The notes under the pieces: model-generated
Told to the model about the DNA's origin: nothing
Databases searched by the model: none
Seen by the model: only the letters and a program-made list of their open reading frames with translations
Part shown: one piece after another, positions 10,627 through 20,805 of the stretch
How positions within the stretch are numbered: the first letter of the stretch is position 1
Layout of the letters: the number at the start of each line of letters is the position of its first letter
Program-made: the position numbers and the translations under genes
DNA from: Hetaerina americana
Taxonomy: Eukaryota; Arthropoda; Insecta; Odonata; Calopterygidae
Length of the DNA stretch: 64,000 bases
NCBI GenBank assembly: GCA_022747635.1
Contig: JAKTNV010000001.1
Coordinates: forward strand, 27,941,990-28,005,989
Reading direction: 5' to 3'

Positions 10627-12217
10627 GAGTGCGGACCATGAAGGAGATAAGTAAACATTCATAATCCTGAGTATGTGTTTGTAGATAAATTCACGTAAAT
10701 CATAGAACGTAAAATAGGAGAACAGTCTTAGTCACAAGAAAAATATGGATTGCTTCAAACACTTCCTTTCGGAGGAAGGTCGGTGTACACTGCACCCTGT
10801 GCAGCCATCGCGGAAAATACCAACTACGGAGGTAAAATAAATATATACTAAGGAGTGGGTAAAAGAGAAAAAGTGGCGAGATAAAGACAAAAGAGAGTTG
10901 AGATAGAAAACGCGATAAATGGACGGTATGGAAGAAATAGCGAGGAACTTGGAATCGGAGTTGTGGGCCTTCCCGGGGGGCGAATAGAGCGAGGGGGAAG
11001 ACGCAAAAGAGGTAAGAAGCGAAAAAGATTTATTGGTACGGACGAGATAAAGGTACGGGGTGAGACTCATGGAGTTGAATCGTTGCATCTCTCTATCTCT
11101 GTCCTTCACGTCCTGTCCCTCTCTCTCTCTCACCCACCCTTCAAGGGCACGAGCAAGGAGAATGATGGGCAGGAGAAGGGTGGAAGTCCGTGGTTGTAGG
11201 CAGGGTGAGGAAGAGGTAGTGAGGGAGGAGCGAGTCTGGGGGACTTGCAAGGCTTAGTTTGAATCAGGTTTGTGCGAGGGAAAGAGTGGGACTGAGGTGG
11301 AAAGATTAGAGAGCAAGGGAAAATTAGTAGCAGCGTTAAGGGCGGTGGGTGGAACTAAAGAACGAAACAAGGGAGGTGGAAACTCGGGAGCTGGCACGGA
11401 CGAAGGGTATCAGGCGTGGGCACACGAGAAAAAGTGTAGAAAATAGTACAAAAAGGTACATTTTAAAATTACTTGCGCAAATAATGACGGGAATGATTAA
11501 ATAAAGGAATATCATGATCTTTCCCTCCACCATTTATTTATCTTAACCCCAGAGAGGAGGCACTGGCACAAGGCAACCTAGGAGCGGATGCCATGATTAT
11601 TTGGTTAGAATTGGAATCTTGCACGATGATGGTGGGTAGGACTTTGAGCTACCCGTAGATGAAGGAAACAAACCTTTTGGATGAAGGTGACTTTTTTTAA
11701 ATCTATTAAGACGTGGGCGGGTAAAACATTAAATATTTTTTCCGGAGGTCTTTTTTAATAATAGTGTATTTTTGCACCTGGAAAAAAGGCATAATTTGTT
11801 GCTTATTATTTTAACAATCACTAATAATAATATGACTGTCCTATTGACTTCTTCCTTCTTATGATTGTTTGATGATATGTATAAATACCTGAACAATGAC
11901 CAAGTTCGTCGGTTCGGCATTGATCTCTGTTAGTAATATTCTAGCCGTTGCTTGCTCGATATTGGCTACGCTTCTCCTACCTTTTTATTCAATATTATGG
12001 AAACCCCTCGTTGACTCTCGTCCCCTCTGCTGTATATAACTCTTTGACTATCACTCCAGTAATCCCCGCTATCCTTTCACTATTCGCTCACCTCGCAAAT
12101 ACGTAAATATCTATTTTTCCTCTTCCCATCTTTTGCTTTGTATTCTCTAATTTTCCCGCCCTCCAGGTTCCTGTTATAACTAAATCGGTCTTCCTCTTCC
12201 GACTACCCCGCTCTTCC
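10627..12217. other. Unannotated stretch with purine-rich island (10850-11330)
   Basis: 10850-11330 is strongly G/A-rich on the plus strand, with CT runs at 11090-11140. It yields a 172-codon minus-strand frame that is compositional (Ser/Leu/Thr/Arg) and lacks any domain. 11530-12200 is AT-rich with no gene seen. Confidence 0.5.
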
Positions 12218-13065
12218 GAGGGGGGTATGTTGGCAAGTGACGCTGAAAAAGGCAGTCGGCTCTGAGCTGTGGTGTAGTGAGGAGCTCTGTTAACGCGAAC
12301 CTCCACGCTCGACCCACGTCACGGAACGCGATGCCGAAGTTTTTGGAGCAGCGTTATTCCATCAAATTTGCGGTAAAGCTTGGGAAATCGTCTACCGAAA
12401 TTGTCGGTATGATTAACCAGGCTTACGGGGAGTCAGCCATGTCCAGAAACATGATCTTTCGGTGGCACAAGATGTTCGTGGAGGGCAGAGAAGAGGTCGA
12501 CGACGAACCACGGCCTGGACGCCCATCAACGACACTCACCGACGAAAATGTGCGAAAAGTTCGCAATGTACTGAACTCTGATCGTCGTCTTAGTGTTCGG
12601 ATGATAGCAGAGCAGTGTAATGTGCCAAAAACAATAGTGCACGAGTCGCCCGCGTCCGGCTAGCGATCAAAAACATCTGGCGGCTGCATCACGACAATGC
12701 GCCGTCTCACACCGCGCTTGTCGTGTCGGACTTCTTGGCCAAGCACGGCGTGGCAACGCTGCCGCACCCGCCCTACAGCCCGGACTTGGCACCACCGGAC
12801 TTCTTTCTGTTCCCGAAGATAAAGAGGAGTTTGAAAGGAACGCGATACGGGACTTTGGACGCCGTCAAAGAGGCCGTGACGACGTGTCTTCGAGTGGTTC
12901 CCGATGATGCCTTCGTGGGAGCGTTCCAGGAATGGGAACGCCGCTGGAACAAGTGTATCGACTCACAAGGGTCCTATTTTGAGGGATTTTAGCTTAAGAT
13001 ATTTAAAAGTGTAATAATTTTTTTTTCCTGAGCTCAGTACACTTATTTTCCGGACGAACCCTGTA
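12218..13065 (+). mobile_element. Internally deleted mariner, family Z, copy 1
   Basis: The left boundary is inferred from the sister copy at 28730-29290: similarity begins at GAGGGGGGTATGTTGG (12218), so the 5' terminal repeat and first part of the 5' UTR are missing. The 3' inverted repeat is at 13030-13063 (ending TTCCGGACGAACCCTG), followed by TA at 13064-13065. About 110 bp of 5' UTR precede the transposase start. Near-identity to copy 2 in the shared parts points to fairly recent activity. Confidence 0.85.
12331..12992 (+). pseudogene. Mariner transposase lacking its first catalytic Asp
   Basis: It opens MPKFLEQRYSIKFAVKLGKS, the first helix-turn-helix, then SAMSRNMIFRWHKMFVEGRE. GRPSTTLTDENVRKV and LSVRMIAEQCNVPKTIVHE form the second. 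At about 12642 an internal deletion also shifts the frame, giving a stop at 12661. The downstream frame resumes at RVARVRLAIKNIWRLHHDNA with the second catalytic Asp (HHDNAPSH), PYSPDLAPPDFFLFPKIK with the third, and ends GSYFEGF with a stop at 12990-12992. The segment holding the TGDETW Asp is deleted. The DNA-binding half could in principle be translated alone. Confidence 0.88.
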
Positions 13066-15498
13066 GATCATTACTGTTCCGTGAATTAATTAATTTTTAT
13101 TTTTTCGAGTTACCTTCCTCAACAATGTATTTTAGGTGACACCATCCCCCTATAGTCCACCCCACTGGGGTCAGACGCGTTTTCGGCACATCCCTATCCC
13201 ATCAGAACACACAAGCCCTTCCACCTAGTGTAGAACCATTAGGAGGGTTTTGTCCCATAAATTAAACATTTTTTAGCATTTTATTCATCCCTTTTTTAAA
13301 AAATGGCTCGGTTGAGAAAAGTACTTTTGTGCTTTACCGATCAACTAGGTTTCTGTTTTGGCAATGAAGTTCAAACGAGAAATATGGCATTACATCACAG
13401 TGGCTACAGCGTTAGGCTGCTGAGCGGCAGATACACTTCAAATACAACTGATAACTCTGATCCTCATTAGTTTTGCTTGAGATGAGGGATTTTCGGATAC
13501 CAAAACTTTCTCGTTTTTTAAACTGCGGCATCGGAACTGCATCCTCAAACGAGATGCATAAATTTCACAATCTGTTGGTAGCTTTGAACGAGGTGAGATC
13601 TACTCTCAAGTGTCAAACTGCCTTTGAATTTGATCGCTGCATTGGTGTAAGAAGCAATTACTATTGCGACATTTTACAATTCATACTTTTGAATTCTGCA
13701 AACAGGTGCAACGAAAATTACTAGTACAAATAATATTTTCATGCGTAGTTCTTTCATTCAATCGTTCACGCCTTATGCAGTAAAATTGCAAAACAAAAAG
13801 TTTATAGCTTTGGAAAAAAATGTGGCCTACAATGAGTGCAAAATAAATACTAATGGAAGAAATACGAAAGGAATAATGGAAGGACAGGACGAATGGACAC
13901 AATGGTGTGGAAGCATATGGAGAGGGAAGGAAGCATATGGAAAGGAGCATATGGAGAGGGAAGGAAGCAATGGGAGGGAAGCATATGGATAAGGAAGGGT
14001 AGAGGATACGCGGTTGGATGGATGGGAGATGAAAGTGCTTTGTAAAGTAAAGGCCCAGTACTGAGGAGAGAAAAAGAGAACGGGAGAGAAGGAGAATGAA
14101 AAGTTGAGAGGGGAAGAGAAAAGGTGAAACATGCGTGACGGGTGGTGGTATGTGGAAGGGAAAGGTTTTTTTTTCACAAGTGGTCCATTTCTTTCCCCTT
14201 TTCGTGCCCGGGTTCCCTCTTTTTAAAAGGAAATCACTCATGAATTCTTTCCGCGTTTCCTTCCTCCGAGTCCTTTCAGTGATCGTCTCATAACTCTTCT
14301 CGATTTTGCTTTGGCGTACCCATCCATACCGTCTTCCCTTTGAGAGAGTGGACAATCTGAATTGTATGGAAGCTTACGAGTTGCTGTCGCACGGGGGTGA
14401 AGTCATTCTGGGCAAAGTTACTAGTGCACCTATTCTTACCAACACATCACTGTACTTCTCTCCTTTGTGCATTTATATACACAATGCTGAGTTAAAAAAT
14501 TTAAAGTAAATTCTGAGGGGCCTTCACTTGATAATTTCACGAGTAAAAATGGAAGCTGTTATCATAAAATAGTTGTAAGTTAAATAGAAAATCTGCGGTC
14601 TAGATAAATCAAGACATTTACTTATCAACAATGATGCCAACCTGATAATATAGGTTTTTAATAATTATTTTTGTATATTGTTAATTCCAAGAATCCAAGT
14701 TTTAAGCCTCAGAGAGGAATGGTAACGCCGGGAGATAATTGAATCAACCTATTTATTTGCCAGTTGTATTAAATTGTCATTTACATTTATATTTACTTGT
14801 GTTTCGCCACACAGAGCAATGATAGTGAGTATAATGAAGAATTGTCACTATTACCATTCTTAATGCCGCCTAATGTTCTAAAACCTCATCATTTTTCCTA
14901 AATTAAAGTCATGGTCTCAATTGAATAAAACTTCCATAAAGGTTTTGTTAAACCATATGACCTTACGATGGGTGAAAAATAGGAAAATTCGCACGAATAA
15001 ATGTGAACTTCCGTCTCAATGAAATTTTTGTTGACTATACACTACATACTCATGCATGGGAAACACGTGAAAGAATTAGCTGCCCATTCAAATGAAAATT
15101 CTGTCGATATACAGTATCACTGAAAAGGATCCATTTTCCCCCTAGAATCTTTGTCAAATGCGTGTAGGAAATGTGAAAGCGTTTCACCGGTCAACTAGTA
15201 CCTCCAGAGTCACCTTTCCGTCAGTTGGTCGGTCGTCTAATGAACCCTTCACATTTGGCTATCTTGAATTGCTGGAATTTACATGCTATCAGAGGAGCTT
15301 GTTCTATGGAAGGGTGTGAACACAAGATTTTCACTCAGTGAATGCGTTGCACGGAGTAAGCCCCACCTCAAAGCTATCCCGACTCTGACCTTTGCGGTTG
15401 TATTTGAGGATGAAAGAGAGAAGCAGACTCGAAACGCATCATGATAGTGGTTGACATTGAATGTATTAGGATTCATGTCGTGCGGAAAGGGGTGAATA
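13066..15498. other. Unannotated stretch with purine-rich island (13830-14290)
   Basis: 13830-14170 is G/A-rich and includes the minisatellite listed separately. The 224-codon minus-strand frame across it is Ser/Leu/Phe/Pro-rich and compositional. 14500-15280 is AT-rich without recognisable features. Confidence 0.5.
13909..13994 (+). repeat. Imperfect tandem repeat, GGAAGCATATGG-type
   Basis: The motif GGAAGCATATGG occurs at 13909, 13929 and 13977, with shortened or changed copies near 13944 and 13962, separated by purine-rich spacers such as AGAGGGAA. The period is irregular (about 15-20 bp), typical of slippage in a purine-rich tract. Confidence 0.75.
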
Positions 15499-16419
15499 TA
15501 CGTGGTCTGCCCAAAAAATACGTGAACTGGTGCATTCTGGCGGGAATGACGCGGACTATAGCTCCGCTCACTAGCAGGGCTAGTTGTTGTCTGTACTTGA
15601 CGGATCATCGAGCTTTACGTATGGTGGCGGGTTACATACGTTTTGTTAGTTTCTGTTGTCCTTGTGTTTACTGTTTGACGTAAATAGAAATAGACGCAAT
15701 CACGGCGTAATGAATTAACATCAAGTTCTTGGTGAAGGGCGGTAAAATAATCAAGAAATTACTGAAATATTGACAACTGTTTACGGTGATAATGCTCTGA
15801 AGAAAACATCCGTTTTCAAGTGGATTAAATAAAAAAAATCAAGAAAAGCCCATCGAAAATTAAAGTCATGCTACTGGTTTTCTTTGATTTCGAAGGTGTT
15901 GTTCATCATGAATTTCTTCCTGAAGGACAAGAAGTACCTGAGTAGAACAGAGTTCAACCTTACAGTTCTCAAGCGTTTGAGAGATCGCGTGCGTCGTGTG
16001 CGACCAAATTTGACTCAAGGCAATAGATGGATCCTTCACCGTGACAATGCACCTGCACATTCAGCATTGATTGTTCGCCAGAGTCTGGCAAAAAATTCAA
16101 TCACCGTCCTCGATCATCCTCCTTATTCGCTAGATCTCGCCCCCTGCGACTTTTTCGTATTCCCAAAATGCCAAAAATGTGATGATGGGACATCACTAAG
16201 AATATGTGGACACAATAAAGCAAGAAACGACGAGATAACTGAAAAGCCTAACTGCCGAGGAGTTACAAGGGTACTTTAAACAGTGGAAAAGAATCGAATA
16301 AGTGCATAGCAGTGAATGGAGATTACTTTGAAGGGAGCCAAATCGATATACGAGTACACTAAATTTTGCAAAATAAAGTTTTCATGGCCTCAGAGTTCGC
16401 GTATTTATTGGACAGGGTA
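15499..16419 (+). mobile_element. Internally deleted mariner with both terminal repeats
   Basis: The left end CGTGGTCTGCCCAAAAAATA starts at 15501 beside TA (15499-15500). The right end (16391-16417, reverse complement CCCTGTCCAATAAATACGCG) sits beside TA (16418-16419). The two ends match imperfectly over about 28 bp. A 5' UTR of about 210 bp, a broken transposase and a short 3' UTR with an AATAAA-like signal (near 16371) lie between them. The right end is only about 40-60 bp from the next transposon, which lies in the opposite orientation. Confidence 0.82.
15716..16362 (+). pseudogene. Mariner transposase with deleted linker and first Asp
   Basis: The N-terminal piece reads IKFLVKGGK, then in another frame EILTTVYGDNALKKTSVFKW (first helix-turn-helix). 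A deletion near 15830-15850 removes the second helix-turn-helix and the first catalytic Asp. Coding resumes at VFFDFEGVVHHEFLPEGQEV. After a stop and frameshift near 15940, LTQGNRWILHRDNAPAH and LDHPPYSLDLAPCDFFVFPK keep the second and third catalytic Asp. A further shift after 16165 leads to the tail KCIAVNGDYFEGS and a stop at 16360-16362. It is inactive. Confidence 0.82.
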
Positions 16420-16459
16420 GCATATATTAAAAAGTAAATTTATCATAAAAATATAAATG

Positions 16460-17690
16460 GAAATCCTTTTACATACTAGTAGTGGTGTCTGTCAAAAGTA
16501 ACATTACTCAATGTAACCCCCTTTAAGCTGCAATGACCGCCTCCAATATTGTCCTGAATCGGCCGCACGCACTCTTTAAAACAGCGCTGTCCATATTCGC
16601 GAATGCTGCCAGAGATGGTGCGTAGAGATGCGATGCTAGAGTACCTCGTCTTATTTGTAACTCTTTCTACTACGCTCCAAACATAAAAGTCGAGGGGGTT
16701 CACGTCCAGGCTATTCGGTGGCCAGAATTTCTTCGACCAGAACAAGTCAATGTTATCTGAGAGCCAGTTGTTGACTAAATGAGTCTTATGAACTGGTGCA
16801 CCGTCCTGTTGAAAGACGTATTGTCTCCTCGAGGCCACAGTTACCATTCATAGTTTAACGACATTCTTCAAAATTTGCAGATAGACTTCTTTTGTGATAG
16901 TTTGTCCCTTTTCAAAGAAATGTGCGGCATGGTATCACCCTCACCGGACACAACACCTAGGACGTGAGCACTAGCTGGAAATTTTGTTCGAGCAACAATT
17001 GGAACTTCCTAGGGGCCGTGGGTGAGCCAGCGATCATTTCTCCGGTTTATCTTCGCGTCGACGGTGAAAATATTTTCATCGGAAAAGAATCTGATTCCCC
17101 GCAGCTTCATTTTTTAGAGAACACAATAGTAGGTTGCTGCGAGCAATCCGCTTTGTTCTGGCAACCTCAGACAGCTTGTGTTGCACCTTTATTGTTTTCA
17201 ACTTGTATTGCAGGTCCTCTTCTGCCACCTGACGCATTATTCGCTCGCAAAATTCAATTACGACGCCAATTTTCTCAGCGATCGACCCGGGTCCTCTGTA
17301 ATCAGCGCCTGAGCCTTCTCGACGACTACCGCAGTTTGTCACACGCGTTTCCTCGCATGAGGCTTCCTCGCCAGGTTAGCGAGACCTTCCTCAGACTTCT
17401 CCGAAGCATTATTATACTTAGCCACAATGTCGTAAGCAGTTGATCTGGGGTACCCGAAGAATCGAACCATTTCACTGTCCGAACGCCCAGCGTGAACACT
17501 TTCGATAATAGCGGCTCTTCGATTGTACTCCGCACGTGTACGTAACATCTCGGCCATTTTGAGGGTATGACTGTTTACTAGATGCCTATAGCTTCCAAGA
17601 ACGCCTATCGTGACCACCAGTTAATCCACGATATGCCCGGAAATTCAAATTGAAATTTACCCCGGAGATAACCCCCGCACCCTGTCTCGT
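16460..17690 (-). mobile_element. Nearly full-length DD37D-type Tc1/mariner relic
   Basis: This minus-strand element keeps its whole coding length. Upstream of the start the sequence contains CAGGGTGCGGGGGTTATCTC (complement of about 17665-17684), a plausible 5' terminal repeat next to TA-rich flank, but I could not find a convincing matching 3' repeat, so both boundaries are estimates. It differs in protein type from all the other mariners in the window. Confidence 0.7.
16504..17557 (-). pseudogene. DD37D-type transposase, full length but frameshifted
   Basis: The start is MAEMLRTRAEYNRRAAIIES, followed by HAGRSDSEMVRFFGYPRSTA (helix-turn-helix). After a frameshift near 17340 come EDLQYKLKTIKVQHKLSEVA and NLLLCSLKNEAAG. 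Another shift near 17080 restores FFSDENIFTVDAKINRRND with the first catalytic Asp. One stop and one or two shifts follow in VARTKFPASAHVLGVVSGEG. Then come YVFQQDGAPVHKTHLVNNWL (second Asp) and WPPNSLDVNPLDFYVW (third Asp). I count 37 residues between the second and third Asp, the spacing of maT-like DD37D elements. The natural end is probably at 16504-16506. The catalytic triad survives; only indels and stops break it. Confidence 0.82.
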
Positions 17691-20234
17691 ATATACATAT
17701 ATAGGAGGCTCGTATATCACTTCGCGCATGCGATAGCCGATCCTGTTTCCCTGATTCTTCGATTTGCACAACCTCATTCCCGACGTGCTTATTTTCACAA
17801 TGTGTCTAGAACAGATTTATTCATGCATCCCGATTTCCGCATCTCATATTCTTCAAAAATGCCATCATATAACCTATTTTGAAACCTAACAATGTACGTA
17901 TTTAACCTCTTCCTTCATATTAAATCTTCGTCCAGATATCGTTTTTATCTCTCCATATACAGACTGGTACCCTTCAAATATTGGTCCTACCATGTTAAGA
18001 ATGCAATTTATATTTAACTCCTACTTCCAAGGTAAGTTCAATCTGGTTTTATTTTAGTGAAGAGAATTCCAACTCTCGGCTTAGTAATGGAAAGTCAGTT
18101 GGGGAATTTCATATTTTCTGAGTGGAAACGAGTTACTTCGGCCATGAATTTTTGTCCGTTATAGGAATTACATTAGGTTGATGAAACCTCGGTCGACAGC
18201 TAGATGGGATCAACCTTAGAATGAGAAGTTGCCAACGGCCATTGATTGGAATAAATACTTCAGACGAACTTATTCATTGGGCGTCTAAGCATCGTAAAGA
18301 AAAAATTGACCATTGATGAGAGTGATGTGACTGGGCAATAGCGACACAAAAAGTGAATAAAAGAAATGTAAAAGGGGACCCTGAAGTCCAAAATTTCGTC
18401 ATAAATGCTACTATAGCGTCAAGTCAATAGTTTTTACCCAAAAAAGTAAAGATTGAGTACCAATTCTTACGGGATATGTTAATGTTATTGTTTTTACTAC
18501 GCAGAGTCCAAATAAGTTAAACATTATTTCTTACAATTTATACTCTTTATATTAGTTACGTCATTATTAATTGACCCGCTGTTTCCTTTTACGGCTTTCC
18601 CTAGGTTATTTCTCTTGCGATTCCAACACTCAAGCCTTCAATTCATGTCATTTTTTTTAAATCCTGTGTTGCTACTATTTTTATTTGTTCGTAATTAACC
18701 GTTGAAATTCAAAGCTTGGATGAGTTTCAGTAATTGTCTTAATACTTTAAGAGTCTTCTTTCTTCTCTTTATCACCTTGAATTTGAGATGGTACTTGATT
18801 TGGACCAATCTGAGGCCGTTGTAGAATGCCGATAGTGTTCAAAGTTCTTTATTTCATTCCTATATTTTAACAGCGACATGAATGCGGGATATAATTCATT
18901 ACTCAGTGCTAACTTAGAGCATTACTCAGTGCTCAGGCATTACTCATTGCTTTCATTATTCAGGAACACGGAAATACCGTCGTGTAGTGGTGAAAGGCTA
19001 TGAAGTGGCTATGGAACCTTTCGGGAGAGCAGAGATTTTATGTAGTGTTGGAAAGAAGTAGGAGTAAATGAATGGAGGGAGCACGAGAGGAGAGAGGAAA
19101 ATGTTGCTCTGCTCGGGTCAAATGGAATTTTTGTGTACCACATCGCTTCATTGGGAAATGGAAGAAAAAATGCAGGGACTGCATCTGAGGATAAGCGTGC
19201 GAGGGATATTTATTTCTTTTGATATTTAGGGAACTCTGACTTGGAAAGGGTTTGTGGAGCGTAGTAACAGGGAGAGAGAGAGAGATAGCCTCCACGCCTA
19301 AACCCATCCTCTCCAACGTCGGCCGTGGTGAGGTCAGGTGGAAGTAGTGAGGCCACTCGACACTGGAGGCCCAAGTTCATAAAGTAATGCTGAAGTTAGT
19401 TTGGGGACTGCTAGGGGTTTGCCGGGAATAGAACTGTGGAGGATGATGTAGAGGCAAAGAGAGGGAGATATAATGGGGAATATAGTGACAAGCACGAGAA
19501 ACTTCCGCGGGGTGGGATTCAAAATGCGTGAGAAGAACAATTTCCTTCGGAGTGAATGAATGCCTAATTGAAACTCCATGTCTCATGGAAAATTAAGAGG
19601 AGCACCATAGTTCGTCTTTTAAAAGTTACATACTACTGTCTGTCGCTGTGAGATTAGTTTTGACATTGTATGCTAATGCTATAAGATTACAAGTGAAATT
19701 GGGAGATTAAACTTCACCATTAAAGGGGTTTTCGAGTGAGTTAAACGTCAACCTTTGTTTGAAGAATGCAATAGCCAACTCTTTGTCCGCAAGCATCAAA
19801 ACTATGTAAACAATATAGAAAATTTGGTCCCATTTATTTATCCACCATCTAAACTAGTTCCTAAGATAGGTATTTTCCCCATGCCGACGTTAAAGTTGTC
19901 AGATTCCCGAGAAACCTACACTCTTTGGCATCCCAGATATTTCTTAAAAGAAGTTCCTCCAAGCTTAAATATGTTTAGATCCATAAATTATTCGAACAAA
20001 TATTTCCTGGAAAGTATAATCTGAGGACTGGATATCAATTTCCGCTGGAAATAATGAGAGGGATACTATGCAATAAGGTTATAATGTTATTTTTGGTGCG
20101 ATCTAAACGAAATTTGAAGATGAAATAAAGGACACTTAAAATTCAATATAAAGTGATGCATTCCCAGGAGTAAAAACTTGCAGAAAACATGCATGAGGAT
20201 TTTTCCATGCTTTATTTTTTGATTTTCACGATTT
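17691..20234. other. Unannotated stretch with purine-rich island (19010-19560)
   Basis: AT-rich with no gene recognised. The 19010-19560 island is G/A-rich with low-complexity opposite-strand frames. 20190-20300 shows repeated TTTTCACG words but no regular array. The small repeat at 18897-18951 is listed separately. Confidence 0.5.
18897..18951 (+). repeat. Short imperfect repeat CATTACTCAGTGCT
   Basis: Three copies of CATTACTCAGTGCT-like sequence occur at 18897, 18920 and 18938, the last with one mismatch. The spacing is uneven (23 and 18 bp). Confidence 0.7.
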
Positions 20235-20688
20235 CACCCATTTTCACGTTTTTTCACGGCATTCACTAACTTTTCGTCAATTTTCAGGTACAATTCATTT
20301 TCACCACAGACGGGTGGTCACTTCTGTCATCATCATGGCCATTTATGTTCACTCTTAAACGAACGACAACACTGACGTACAACTCTGTCACTCATCACAT
20401 TTGGTCCGTAAAGAGCACACATTTTCAGATGAATGTCAGCAGCTTTAAAGTTTTTTTTTATCAGTAAAAACCTAATAACTGAATAGACATCACATTTGGC
20501 AGGAATTTCAGTAATAATGTACATTTTTACTCGCCGTTGTAAACAAACGACAAGCGGCGCGACCTTCCAGCCACTGCAGGTCGAGGCATCCTGACCTACT
20601 GTGTGCGTCAACTCAGCCACCATTCGTTTCATTCCACTAATTCTCACGGTACACGAAAACGGAGGTTACTATCTGGGCAGCCTCCGTA
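20235..20688 (-). mobile_element. Mariner 5' end: terminal repeat, UTR and N-terminus
   Basis: On the minus strand the element opens at 20686 with CGGAGGCTGCCCAGATAGTA, next to TA at 20687-20688. After about 150 bp of UTR the coding part reads MYIITEIPAKCDVYSVIRFL, FKAADIHLKMCALYGPNVMS and VVRQCCRSFK, the first helix-turn-helix of a mariner transposase related to the one at 30152-30644. Stops and two frameshifts follow; RSDHPSVV and NELYLKIDEKLVNAV are the linker and start of the second helix-turn-helix. It ends near 20235 with no catalytic domain or 3' repeat. Confidence 0.75.
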
Positions 20689-20744
20689 GTAATATCTTTA
20701 TTCTGCTTAATTCCTACCTACATGTGTTCTAATTCGTATGAAAC

Positions 20745-20805
20745 CAGATTTTCTACATCTACGTCTACACAATACCCCGCAAGCCGCCGCAAAGGTGGGG
20801 CCTTA
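20745..20805 (-). repeat. Dispersed repeat with CCCCGCAAGCC core and TGTAGA tail
   Basis: The plus strand reads CTACATCTACGTCTACACAA, then TACCCCGCAAGCCGCCGCAA. The core recurs, decayed, at 34717-34750 (TACCCTGCAAGCCACCATAA). The hexanucleotide-like tail (TGTAGA on the minus strand) suggests the 3' end of a retroposed element read on the minus strand. I recall similar cores as common insect repeats but cannot verify a family name. It starts about 60 bp from the mariner end at 20688. Confidence 0.55.

Noticed and set aside
10732..11250. 172-codon minus-strand open frame
   Set aside because: Compositional frame in a GA-rich island; no motif.
13681..14355. 224-codon minus-strand open frame
   Set aside because: It crosses a purine-rich island that includes a minisatellite; Ser/Leu/Phe/Pro-rich low complexity, no family resemblance.
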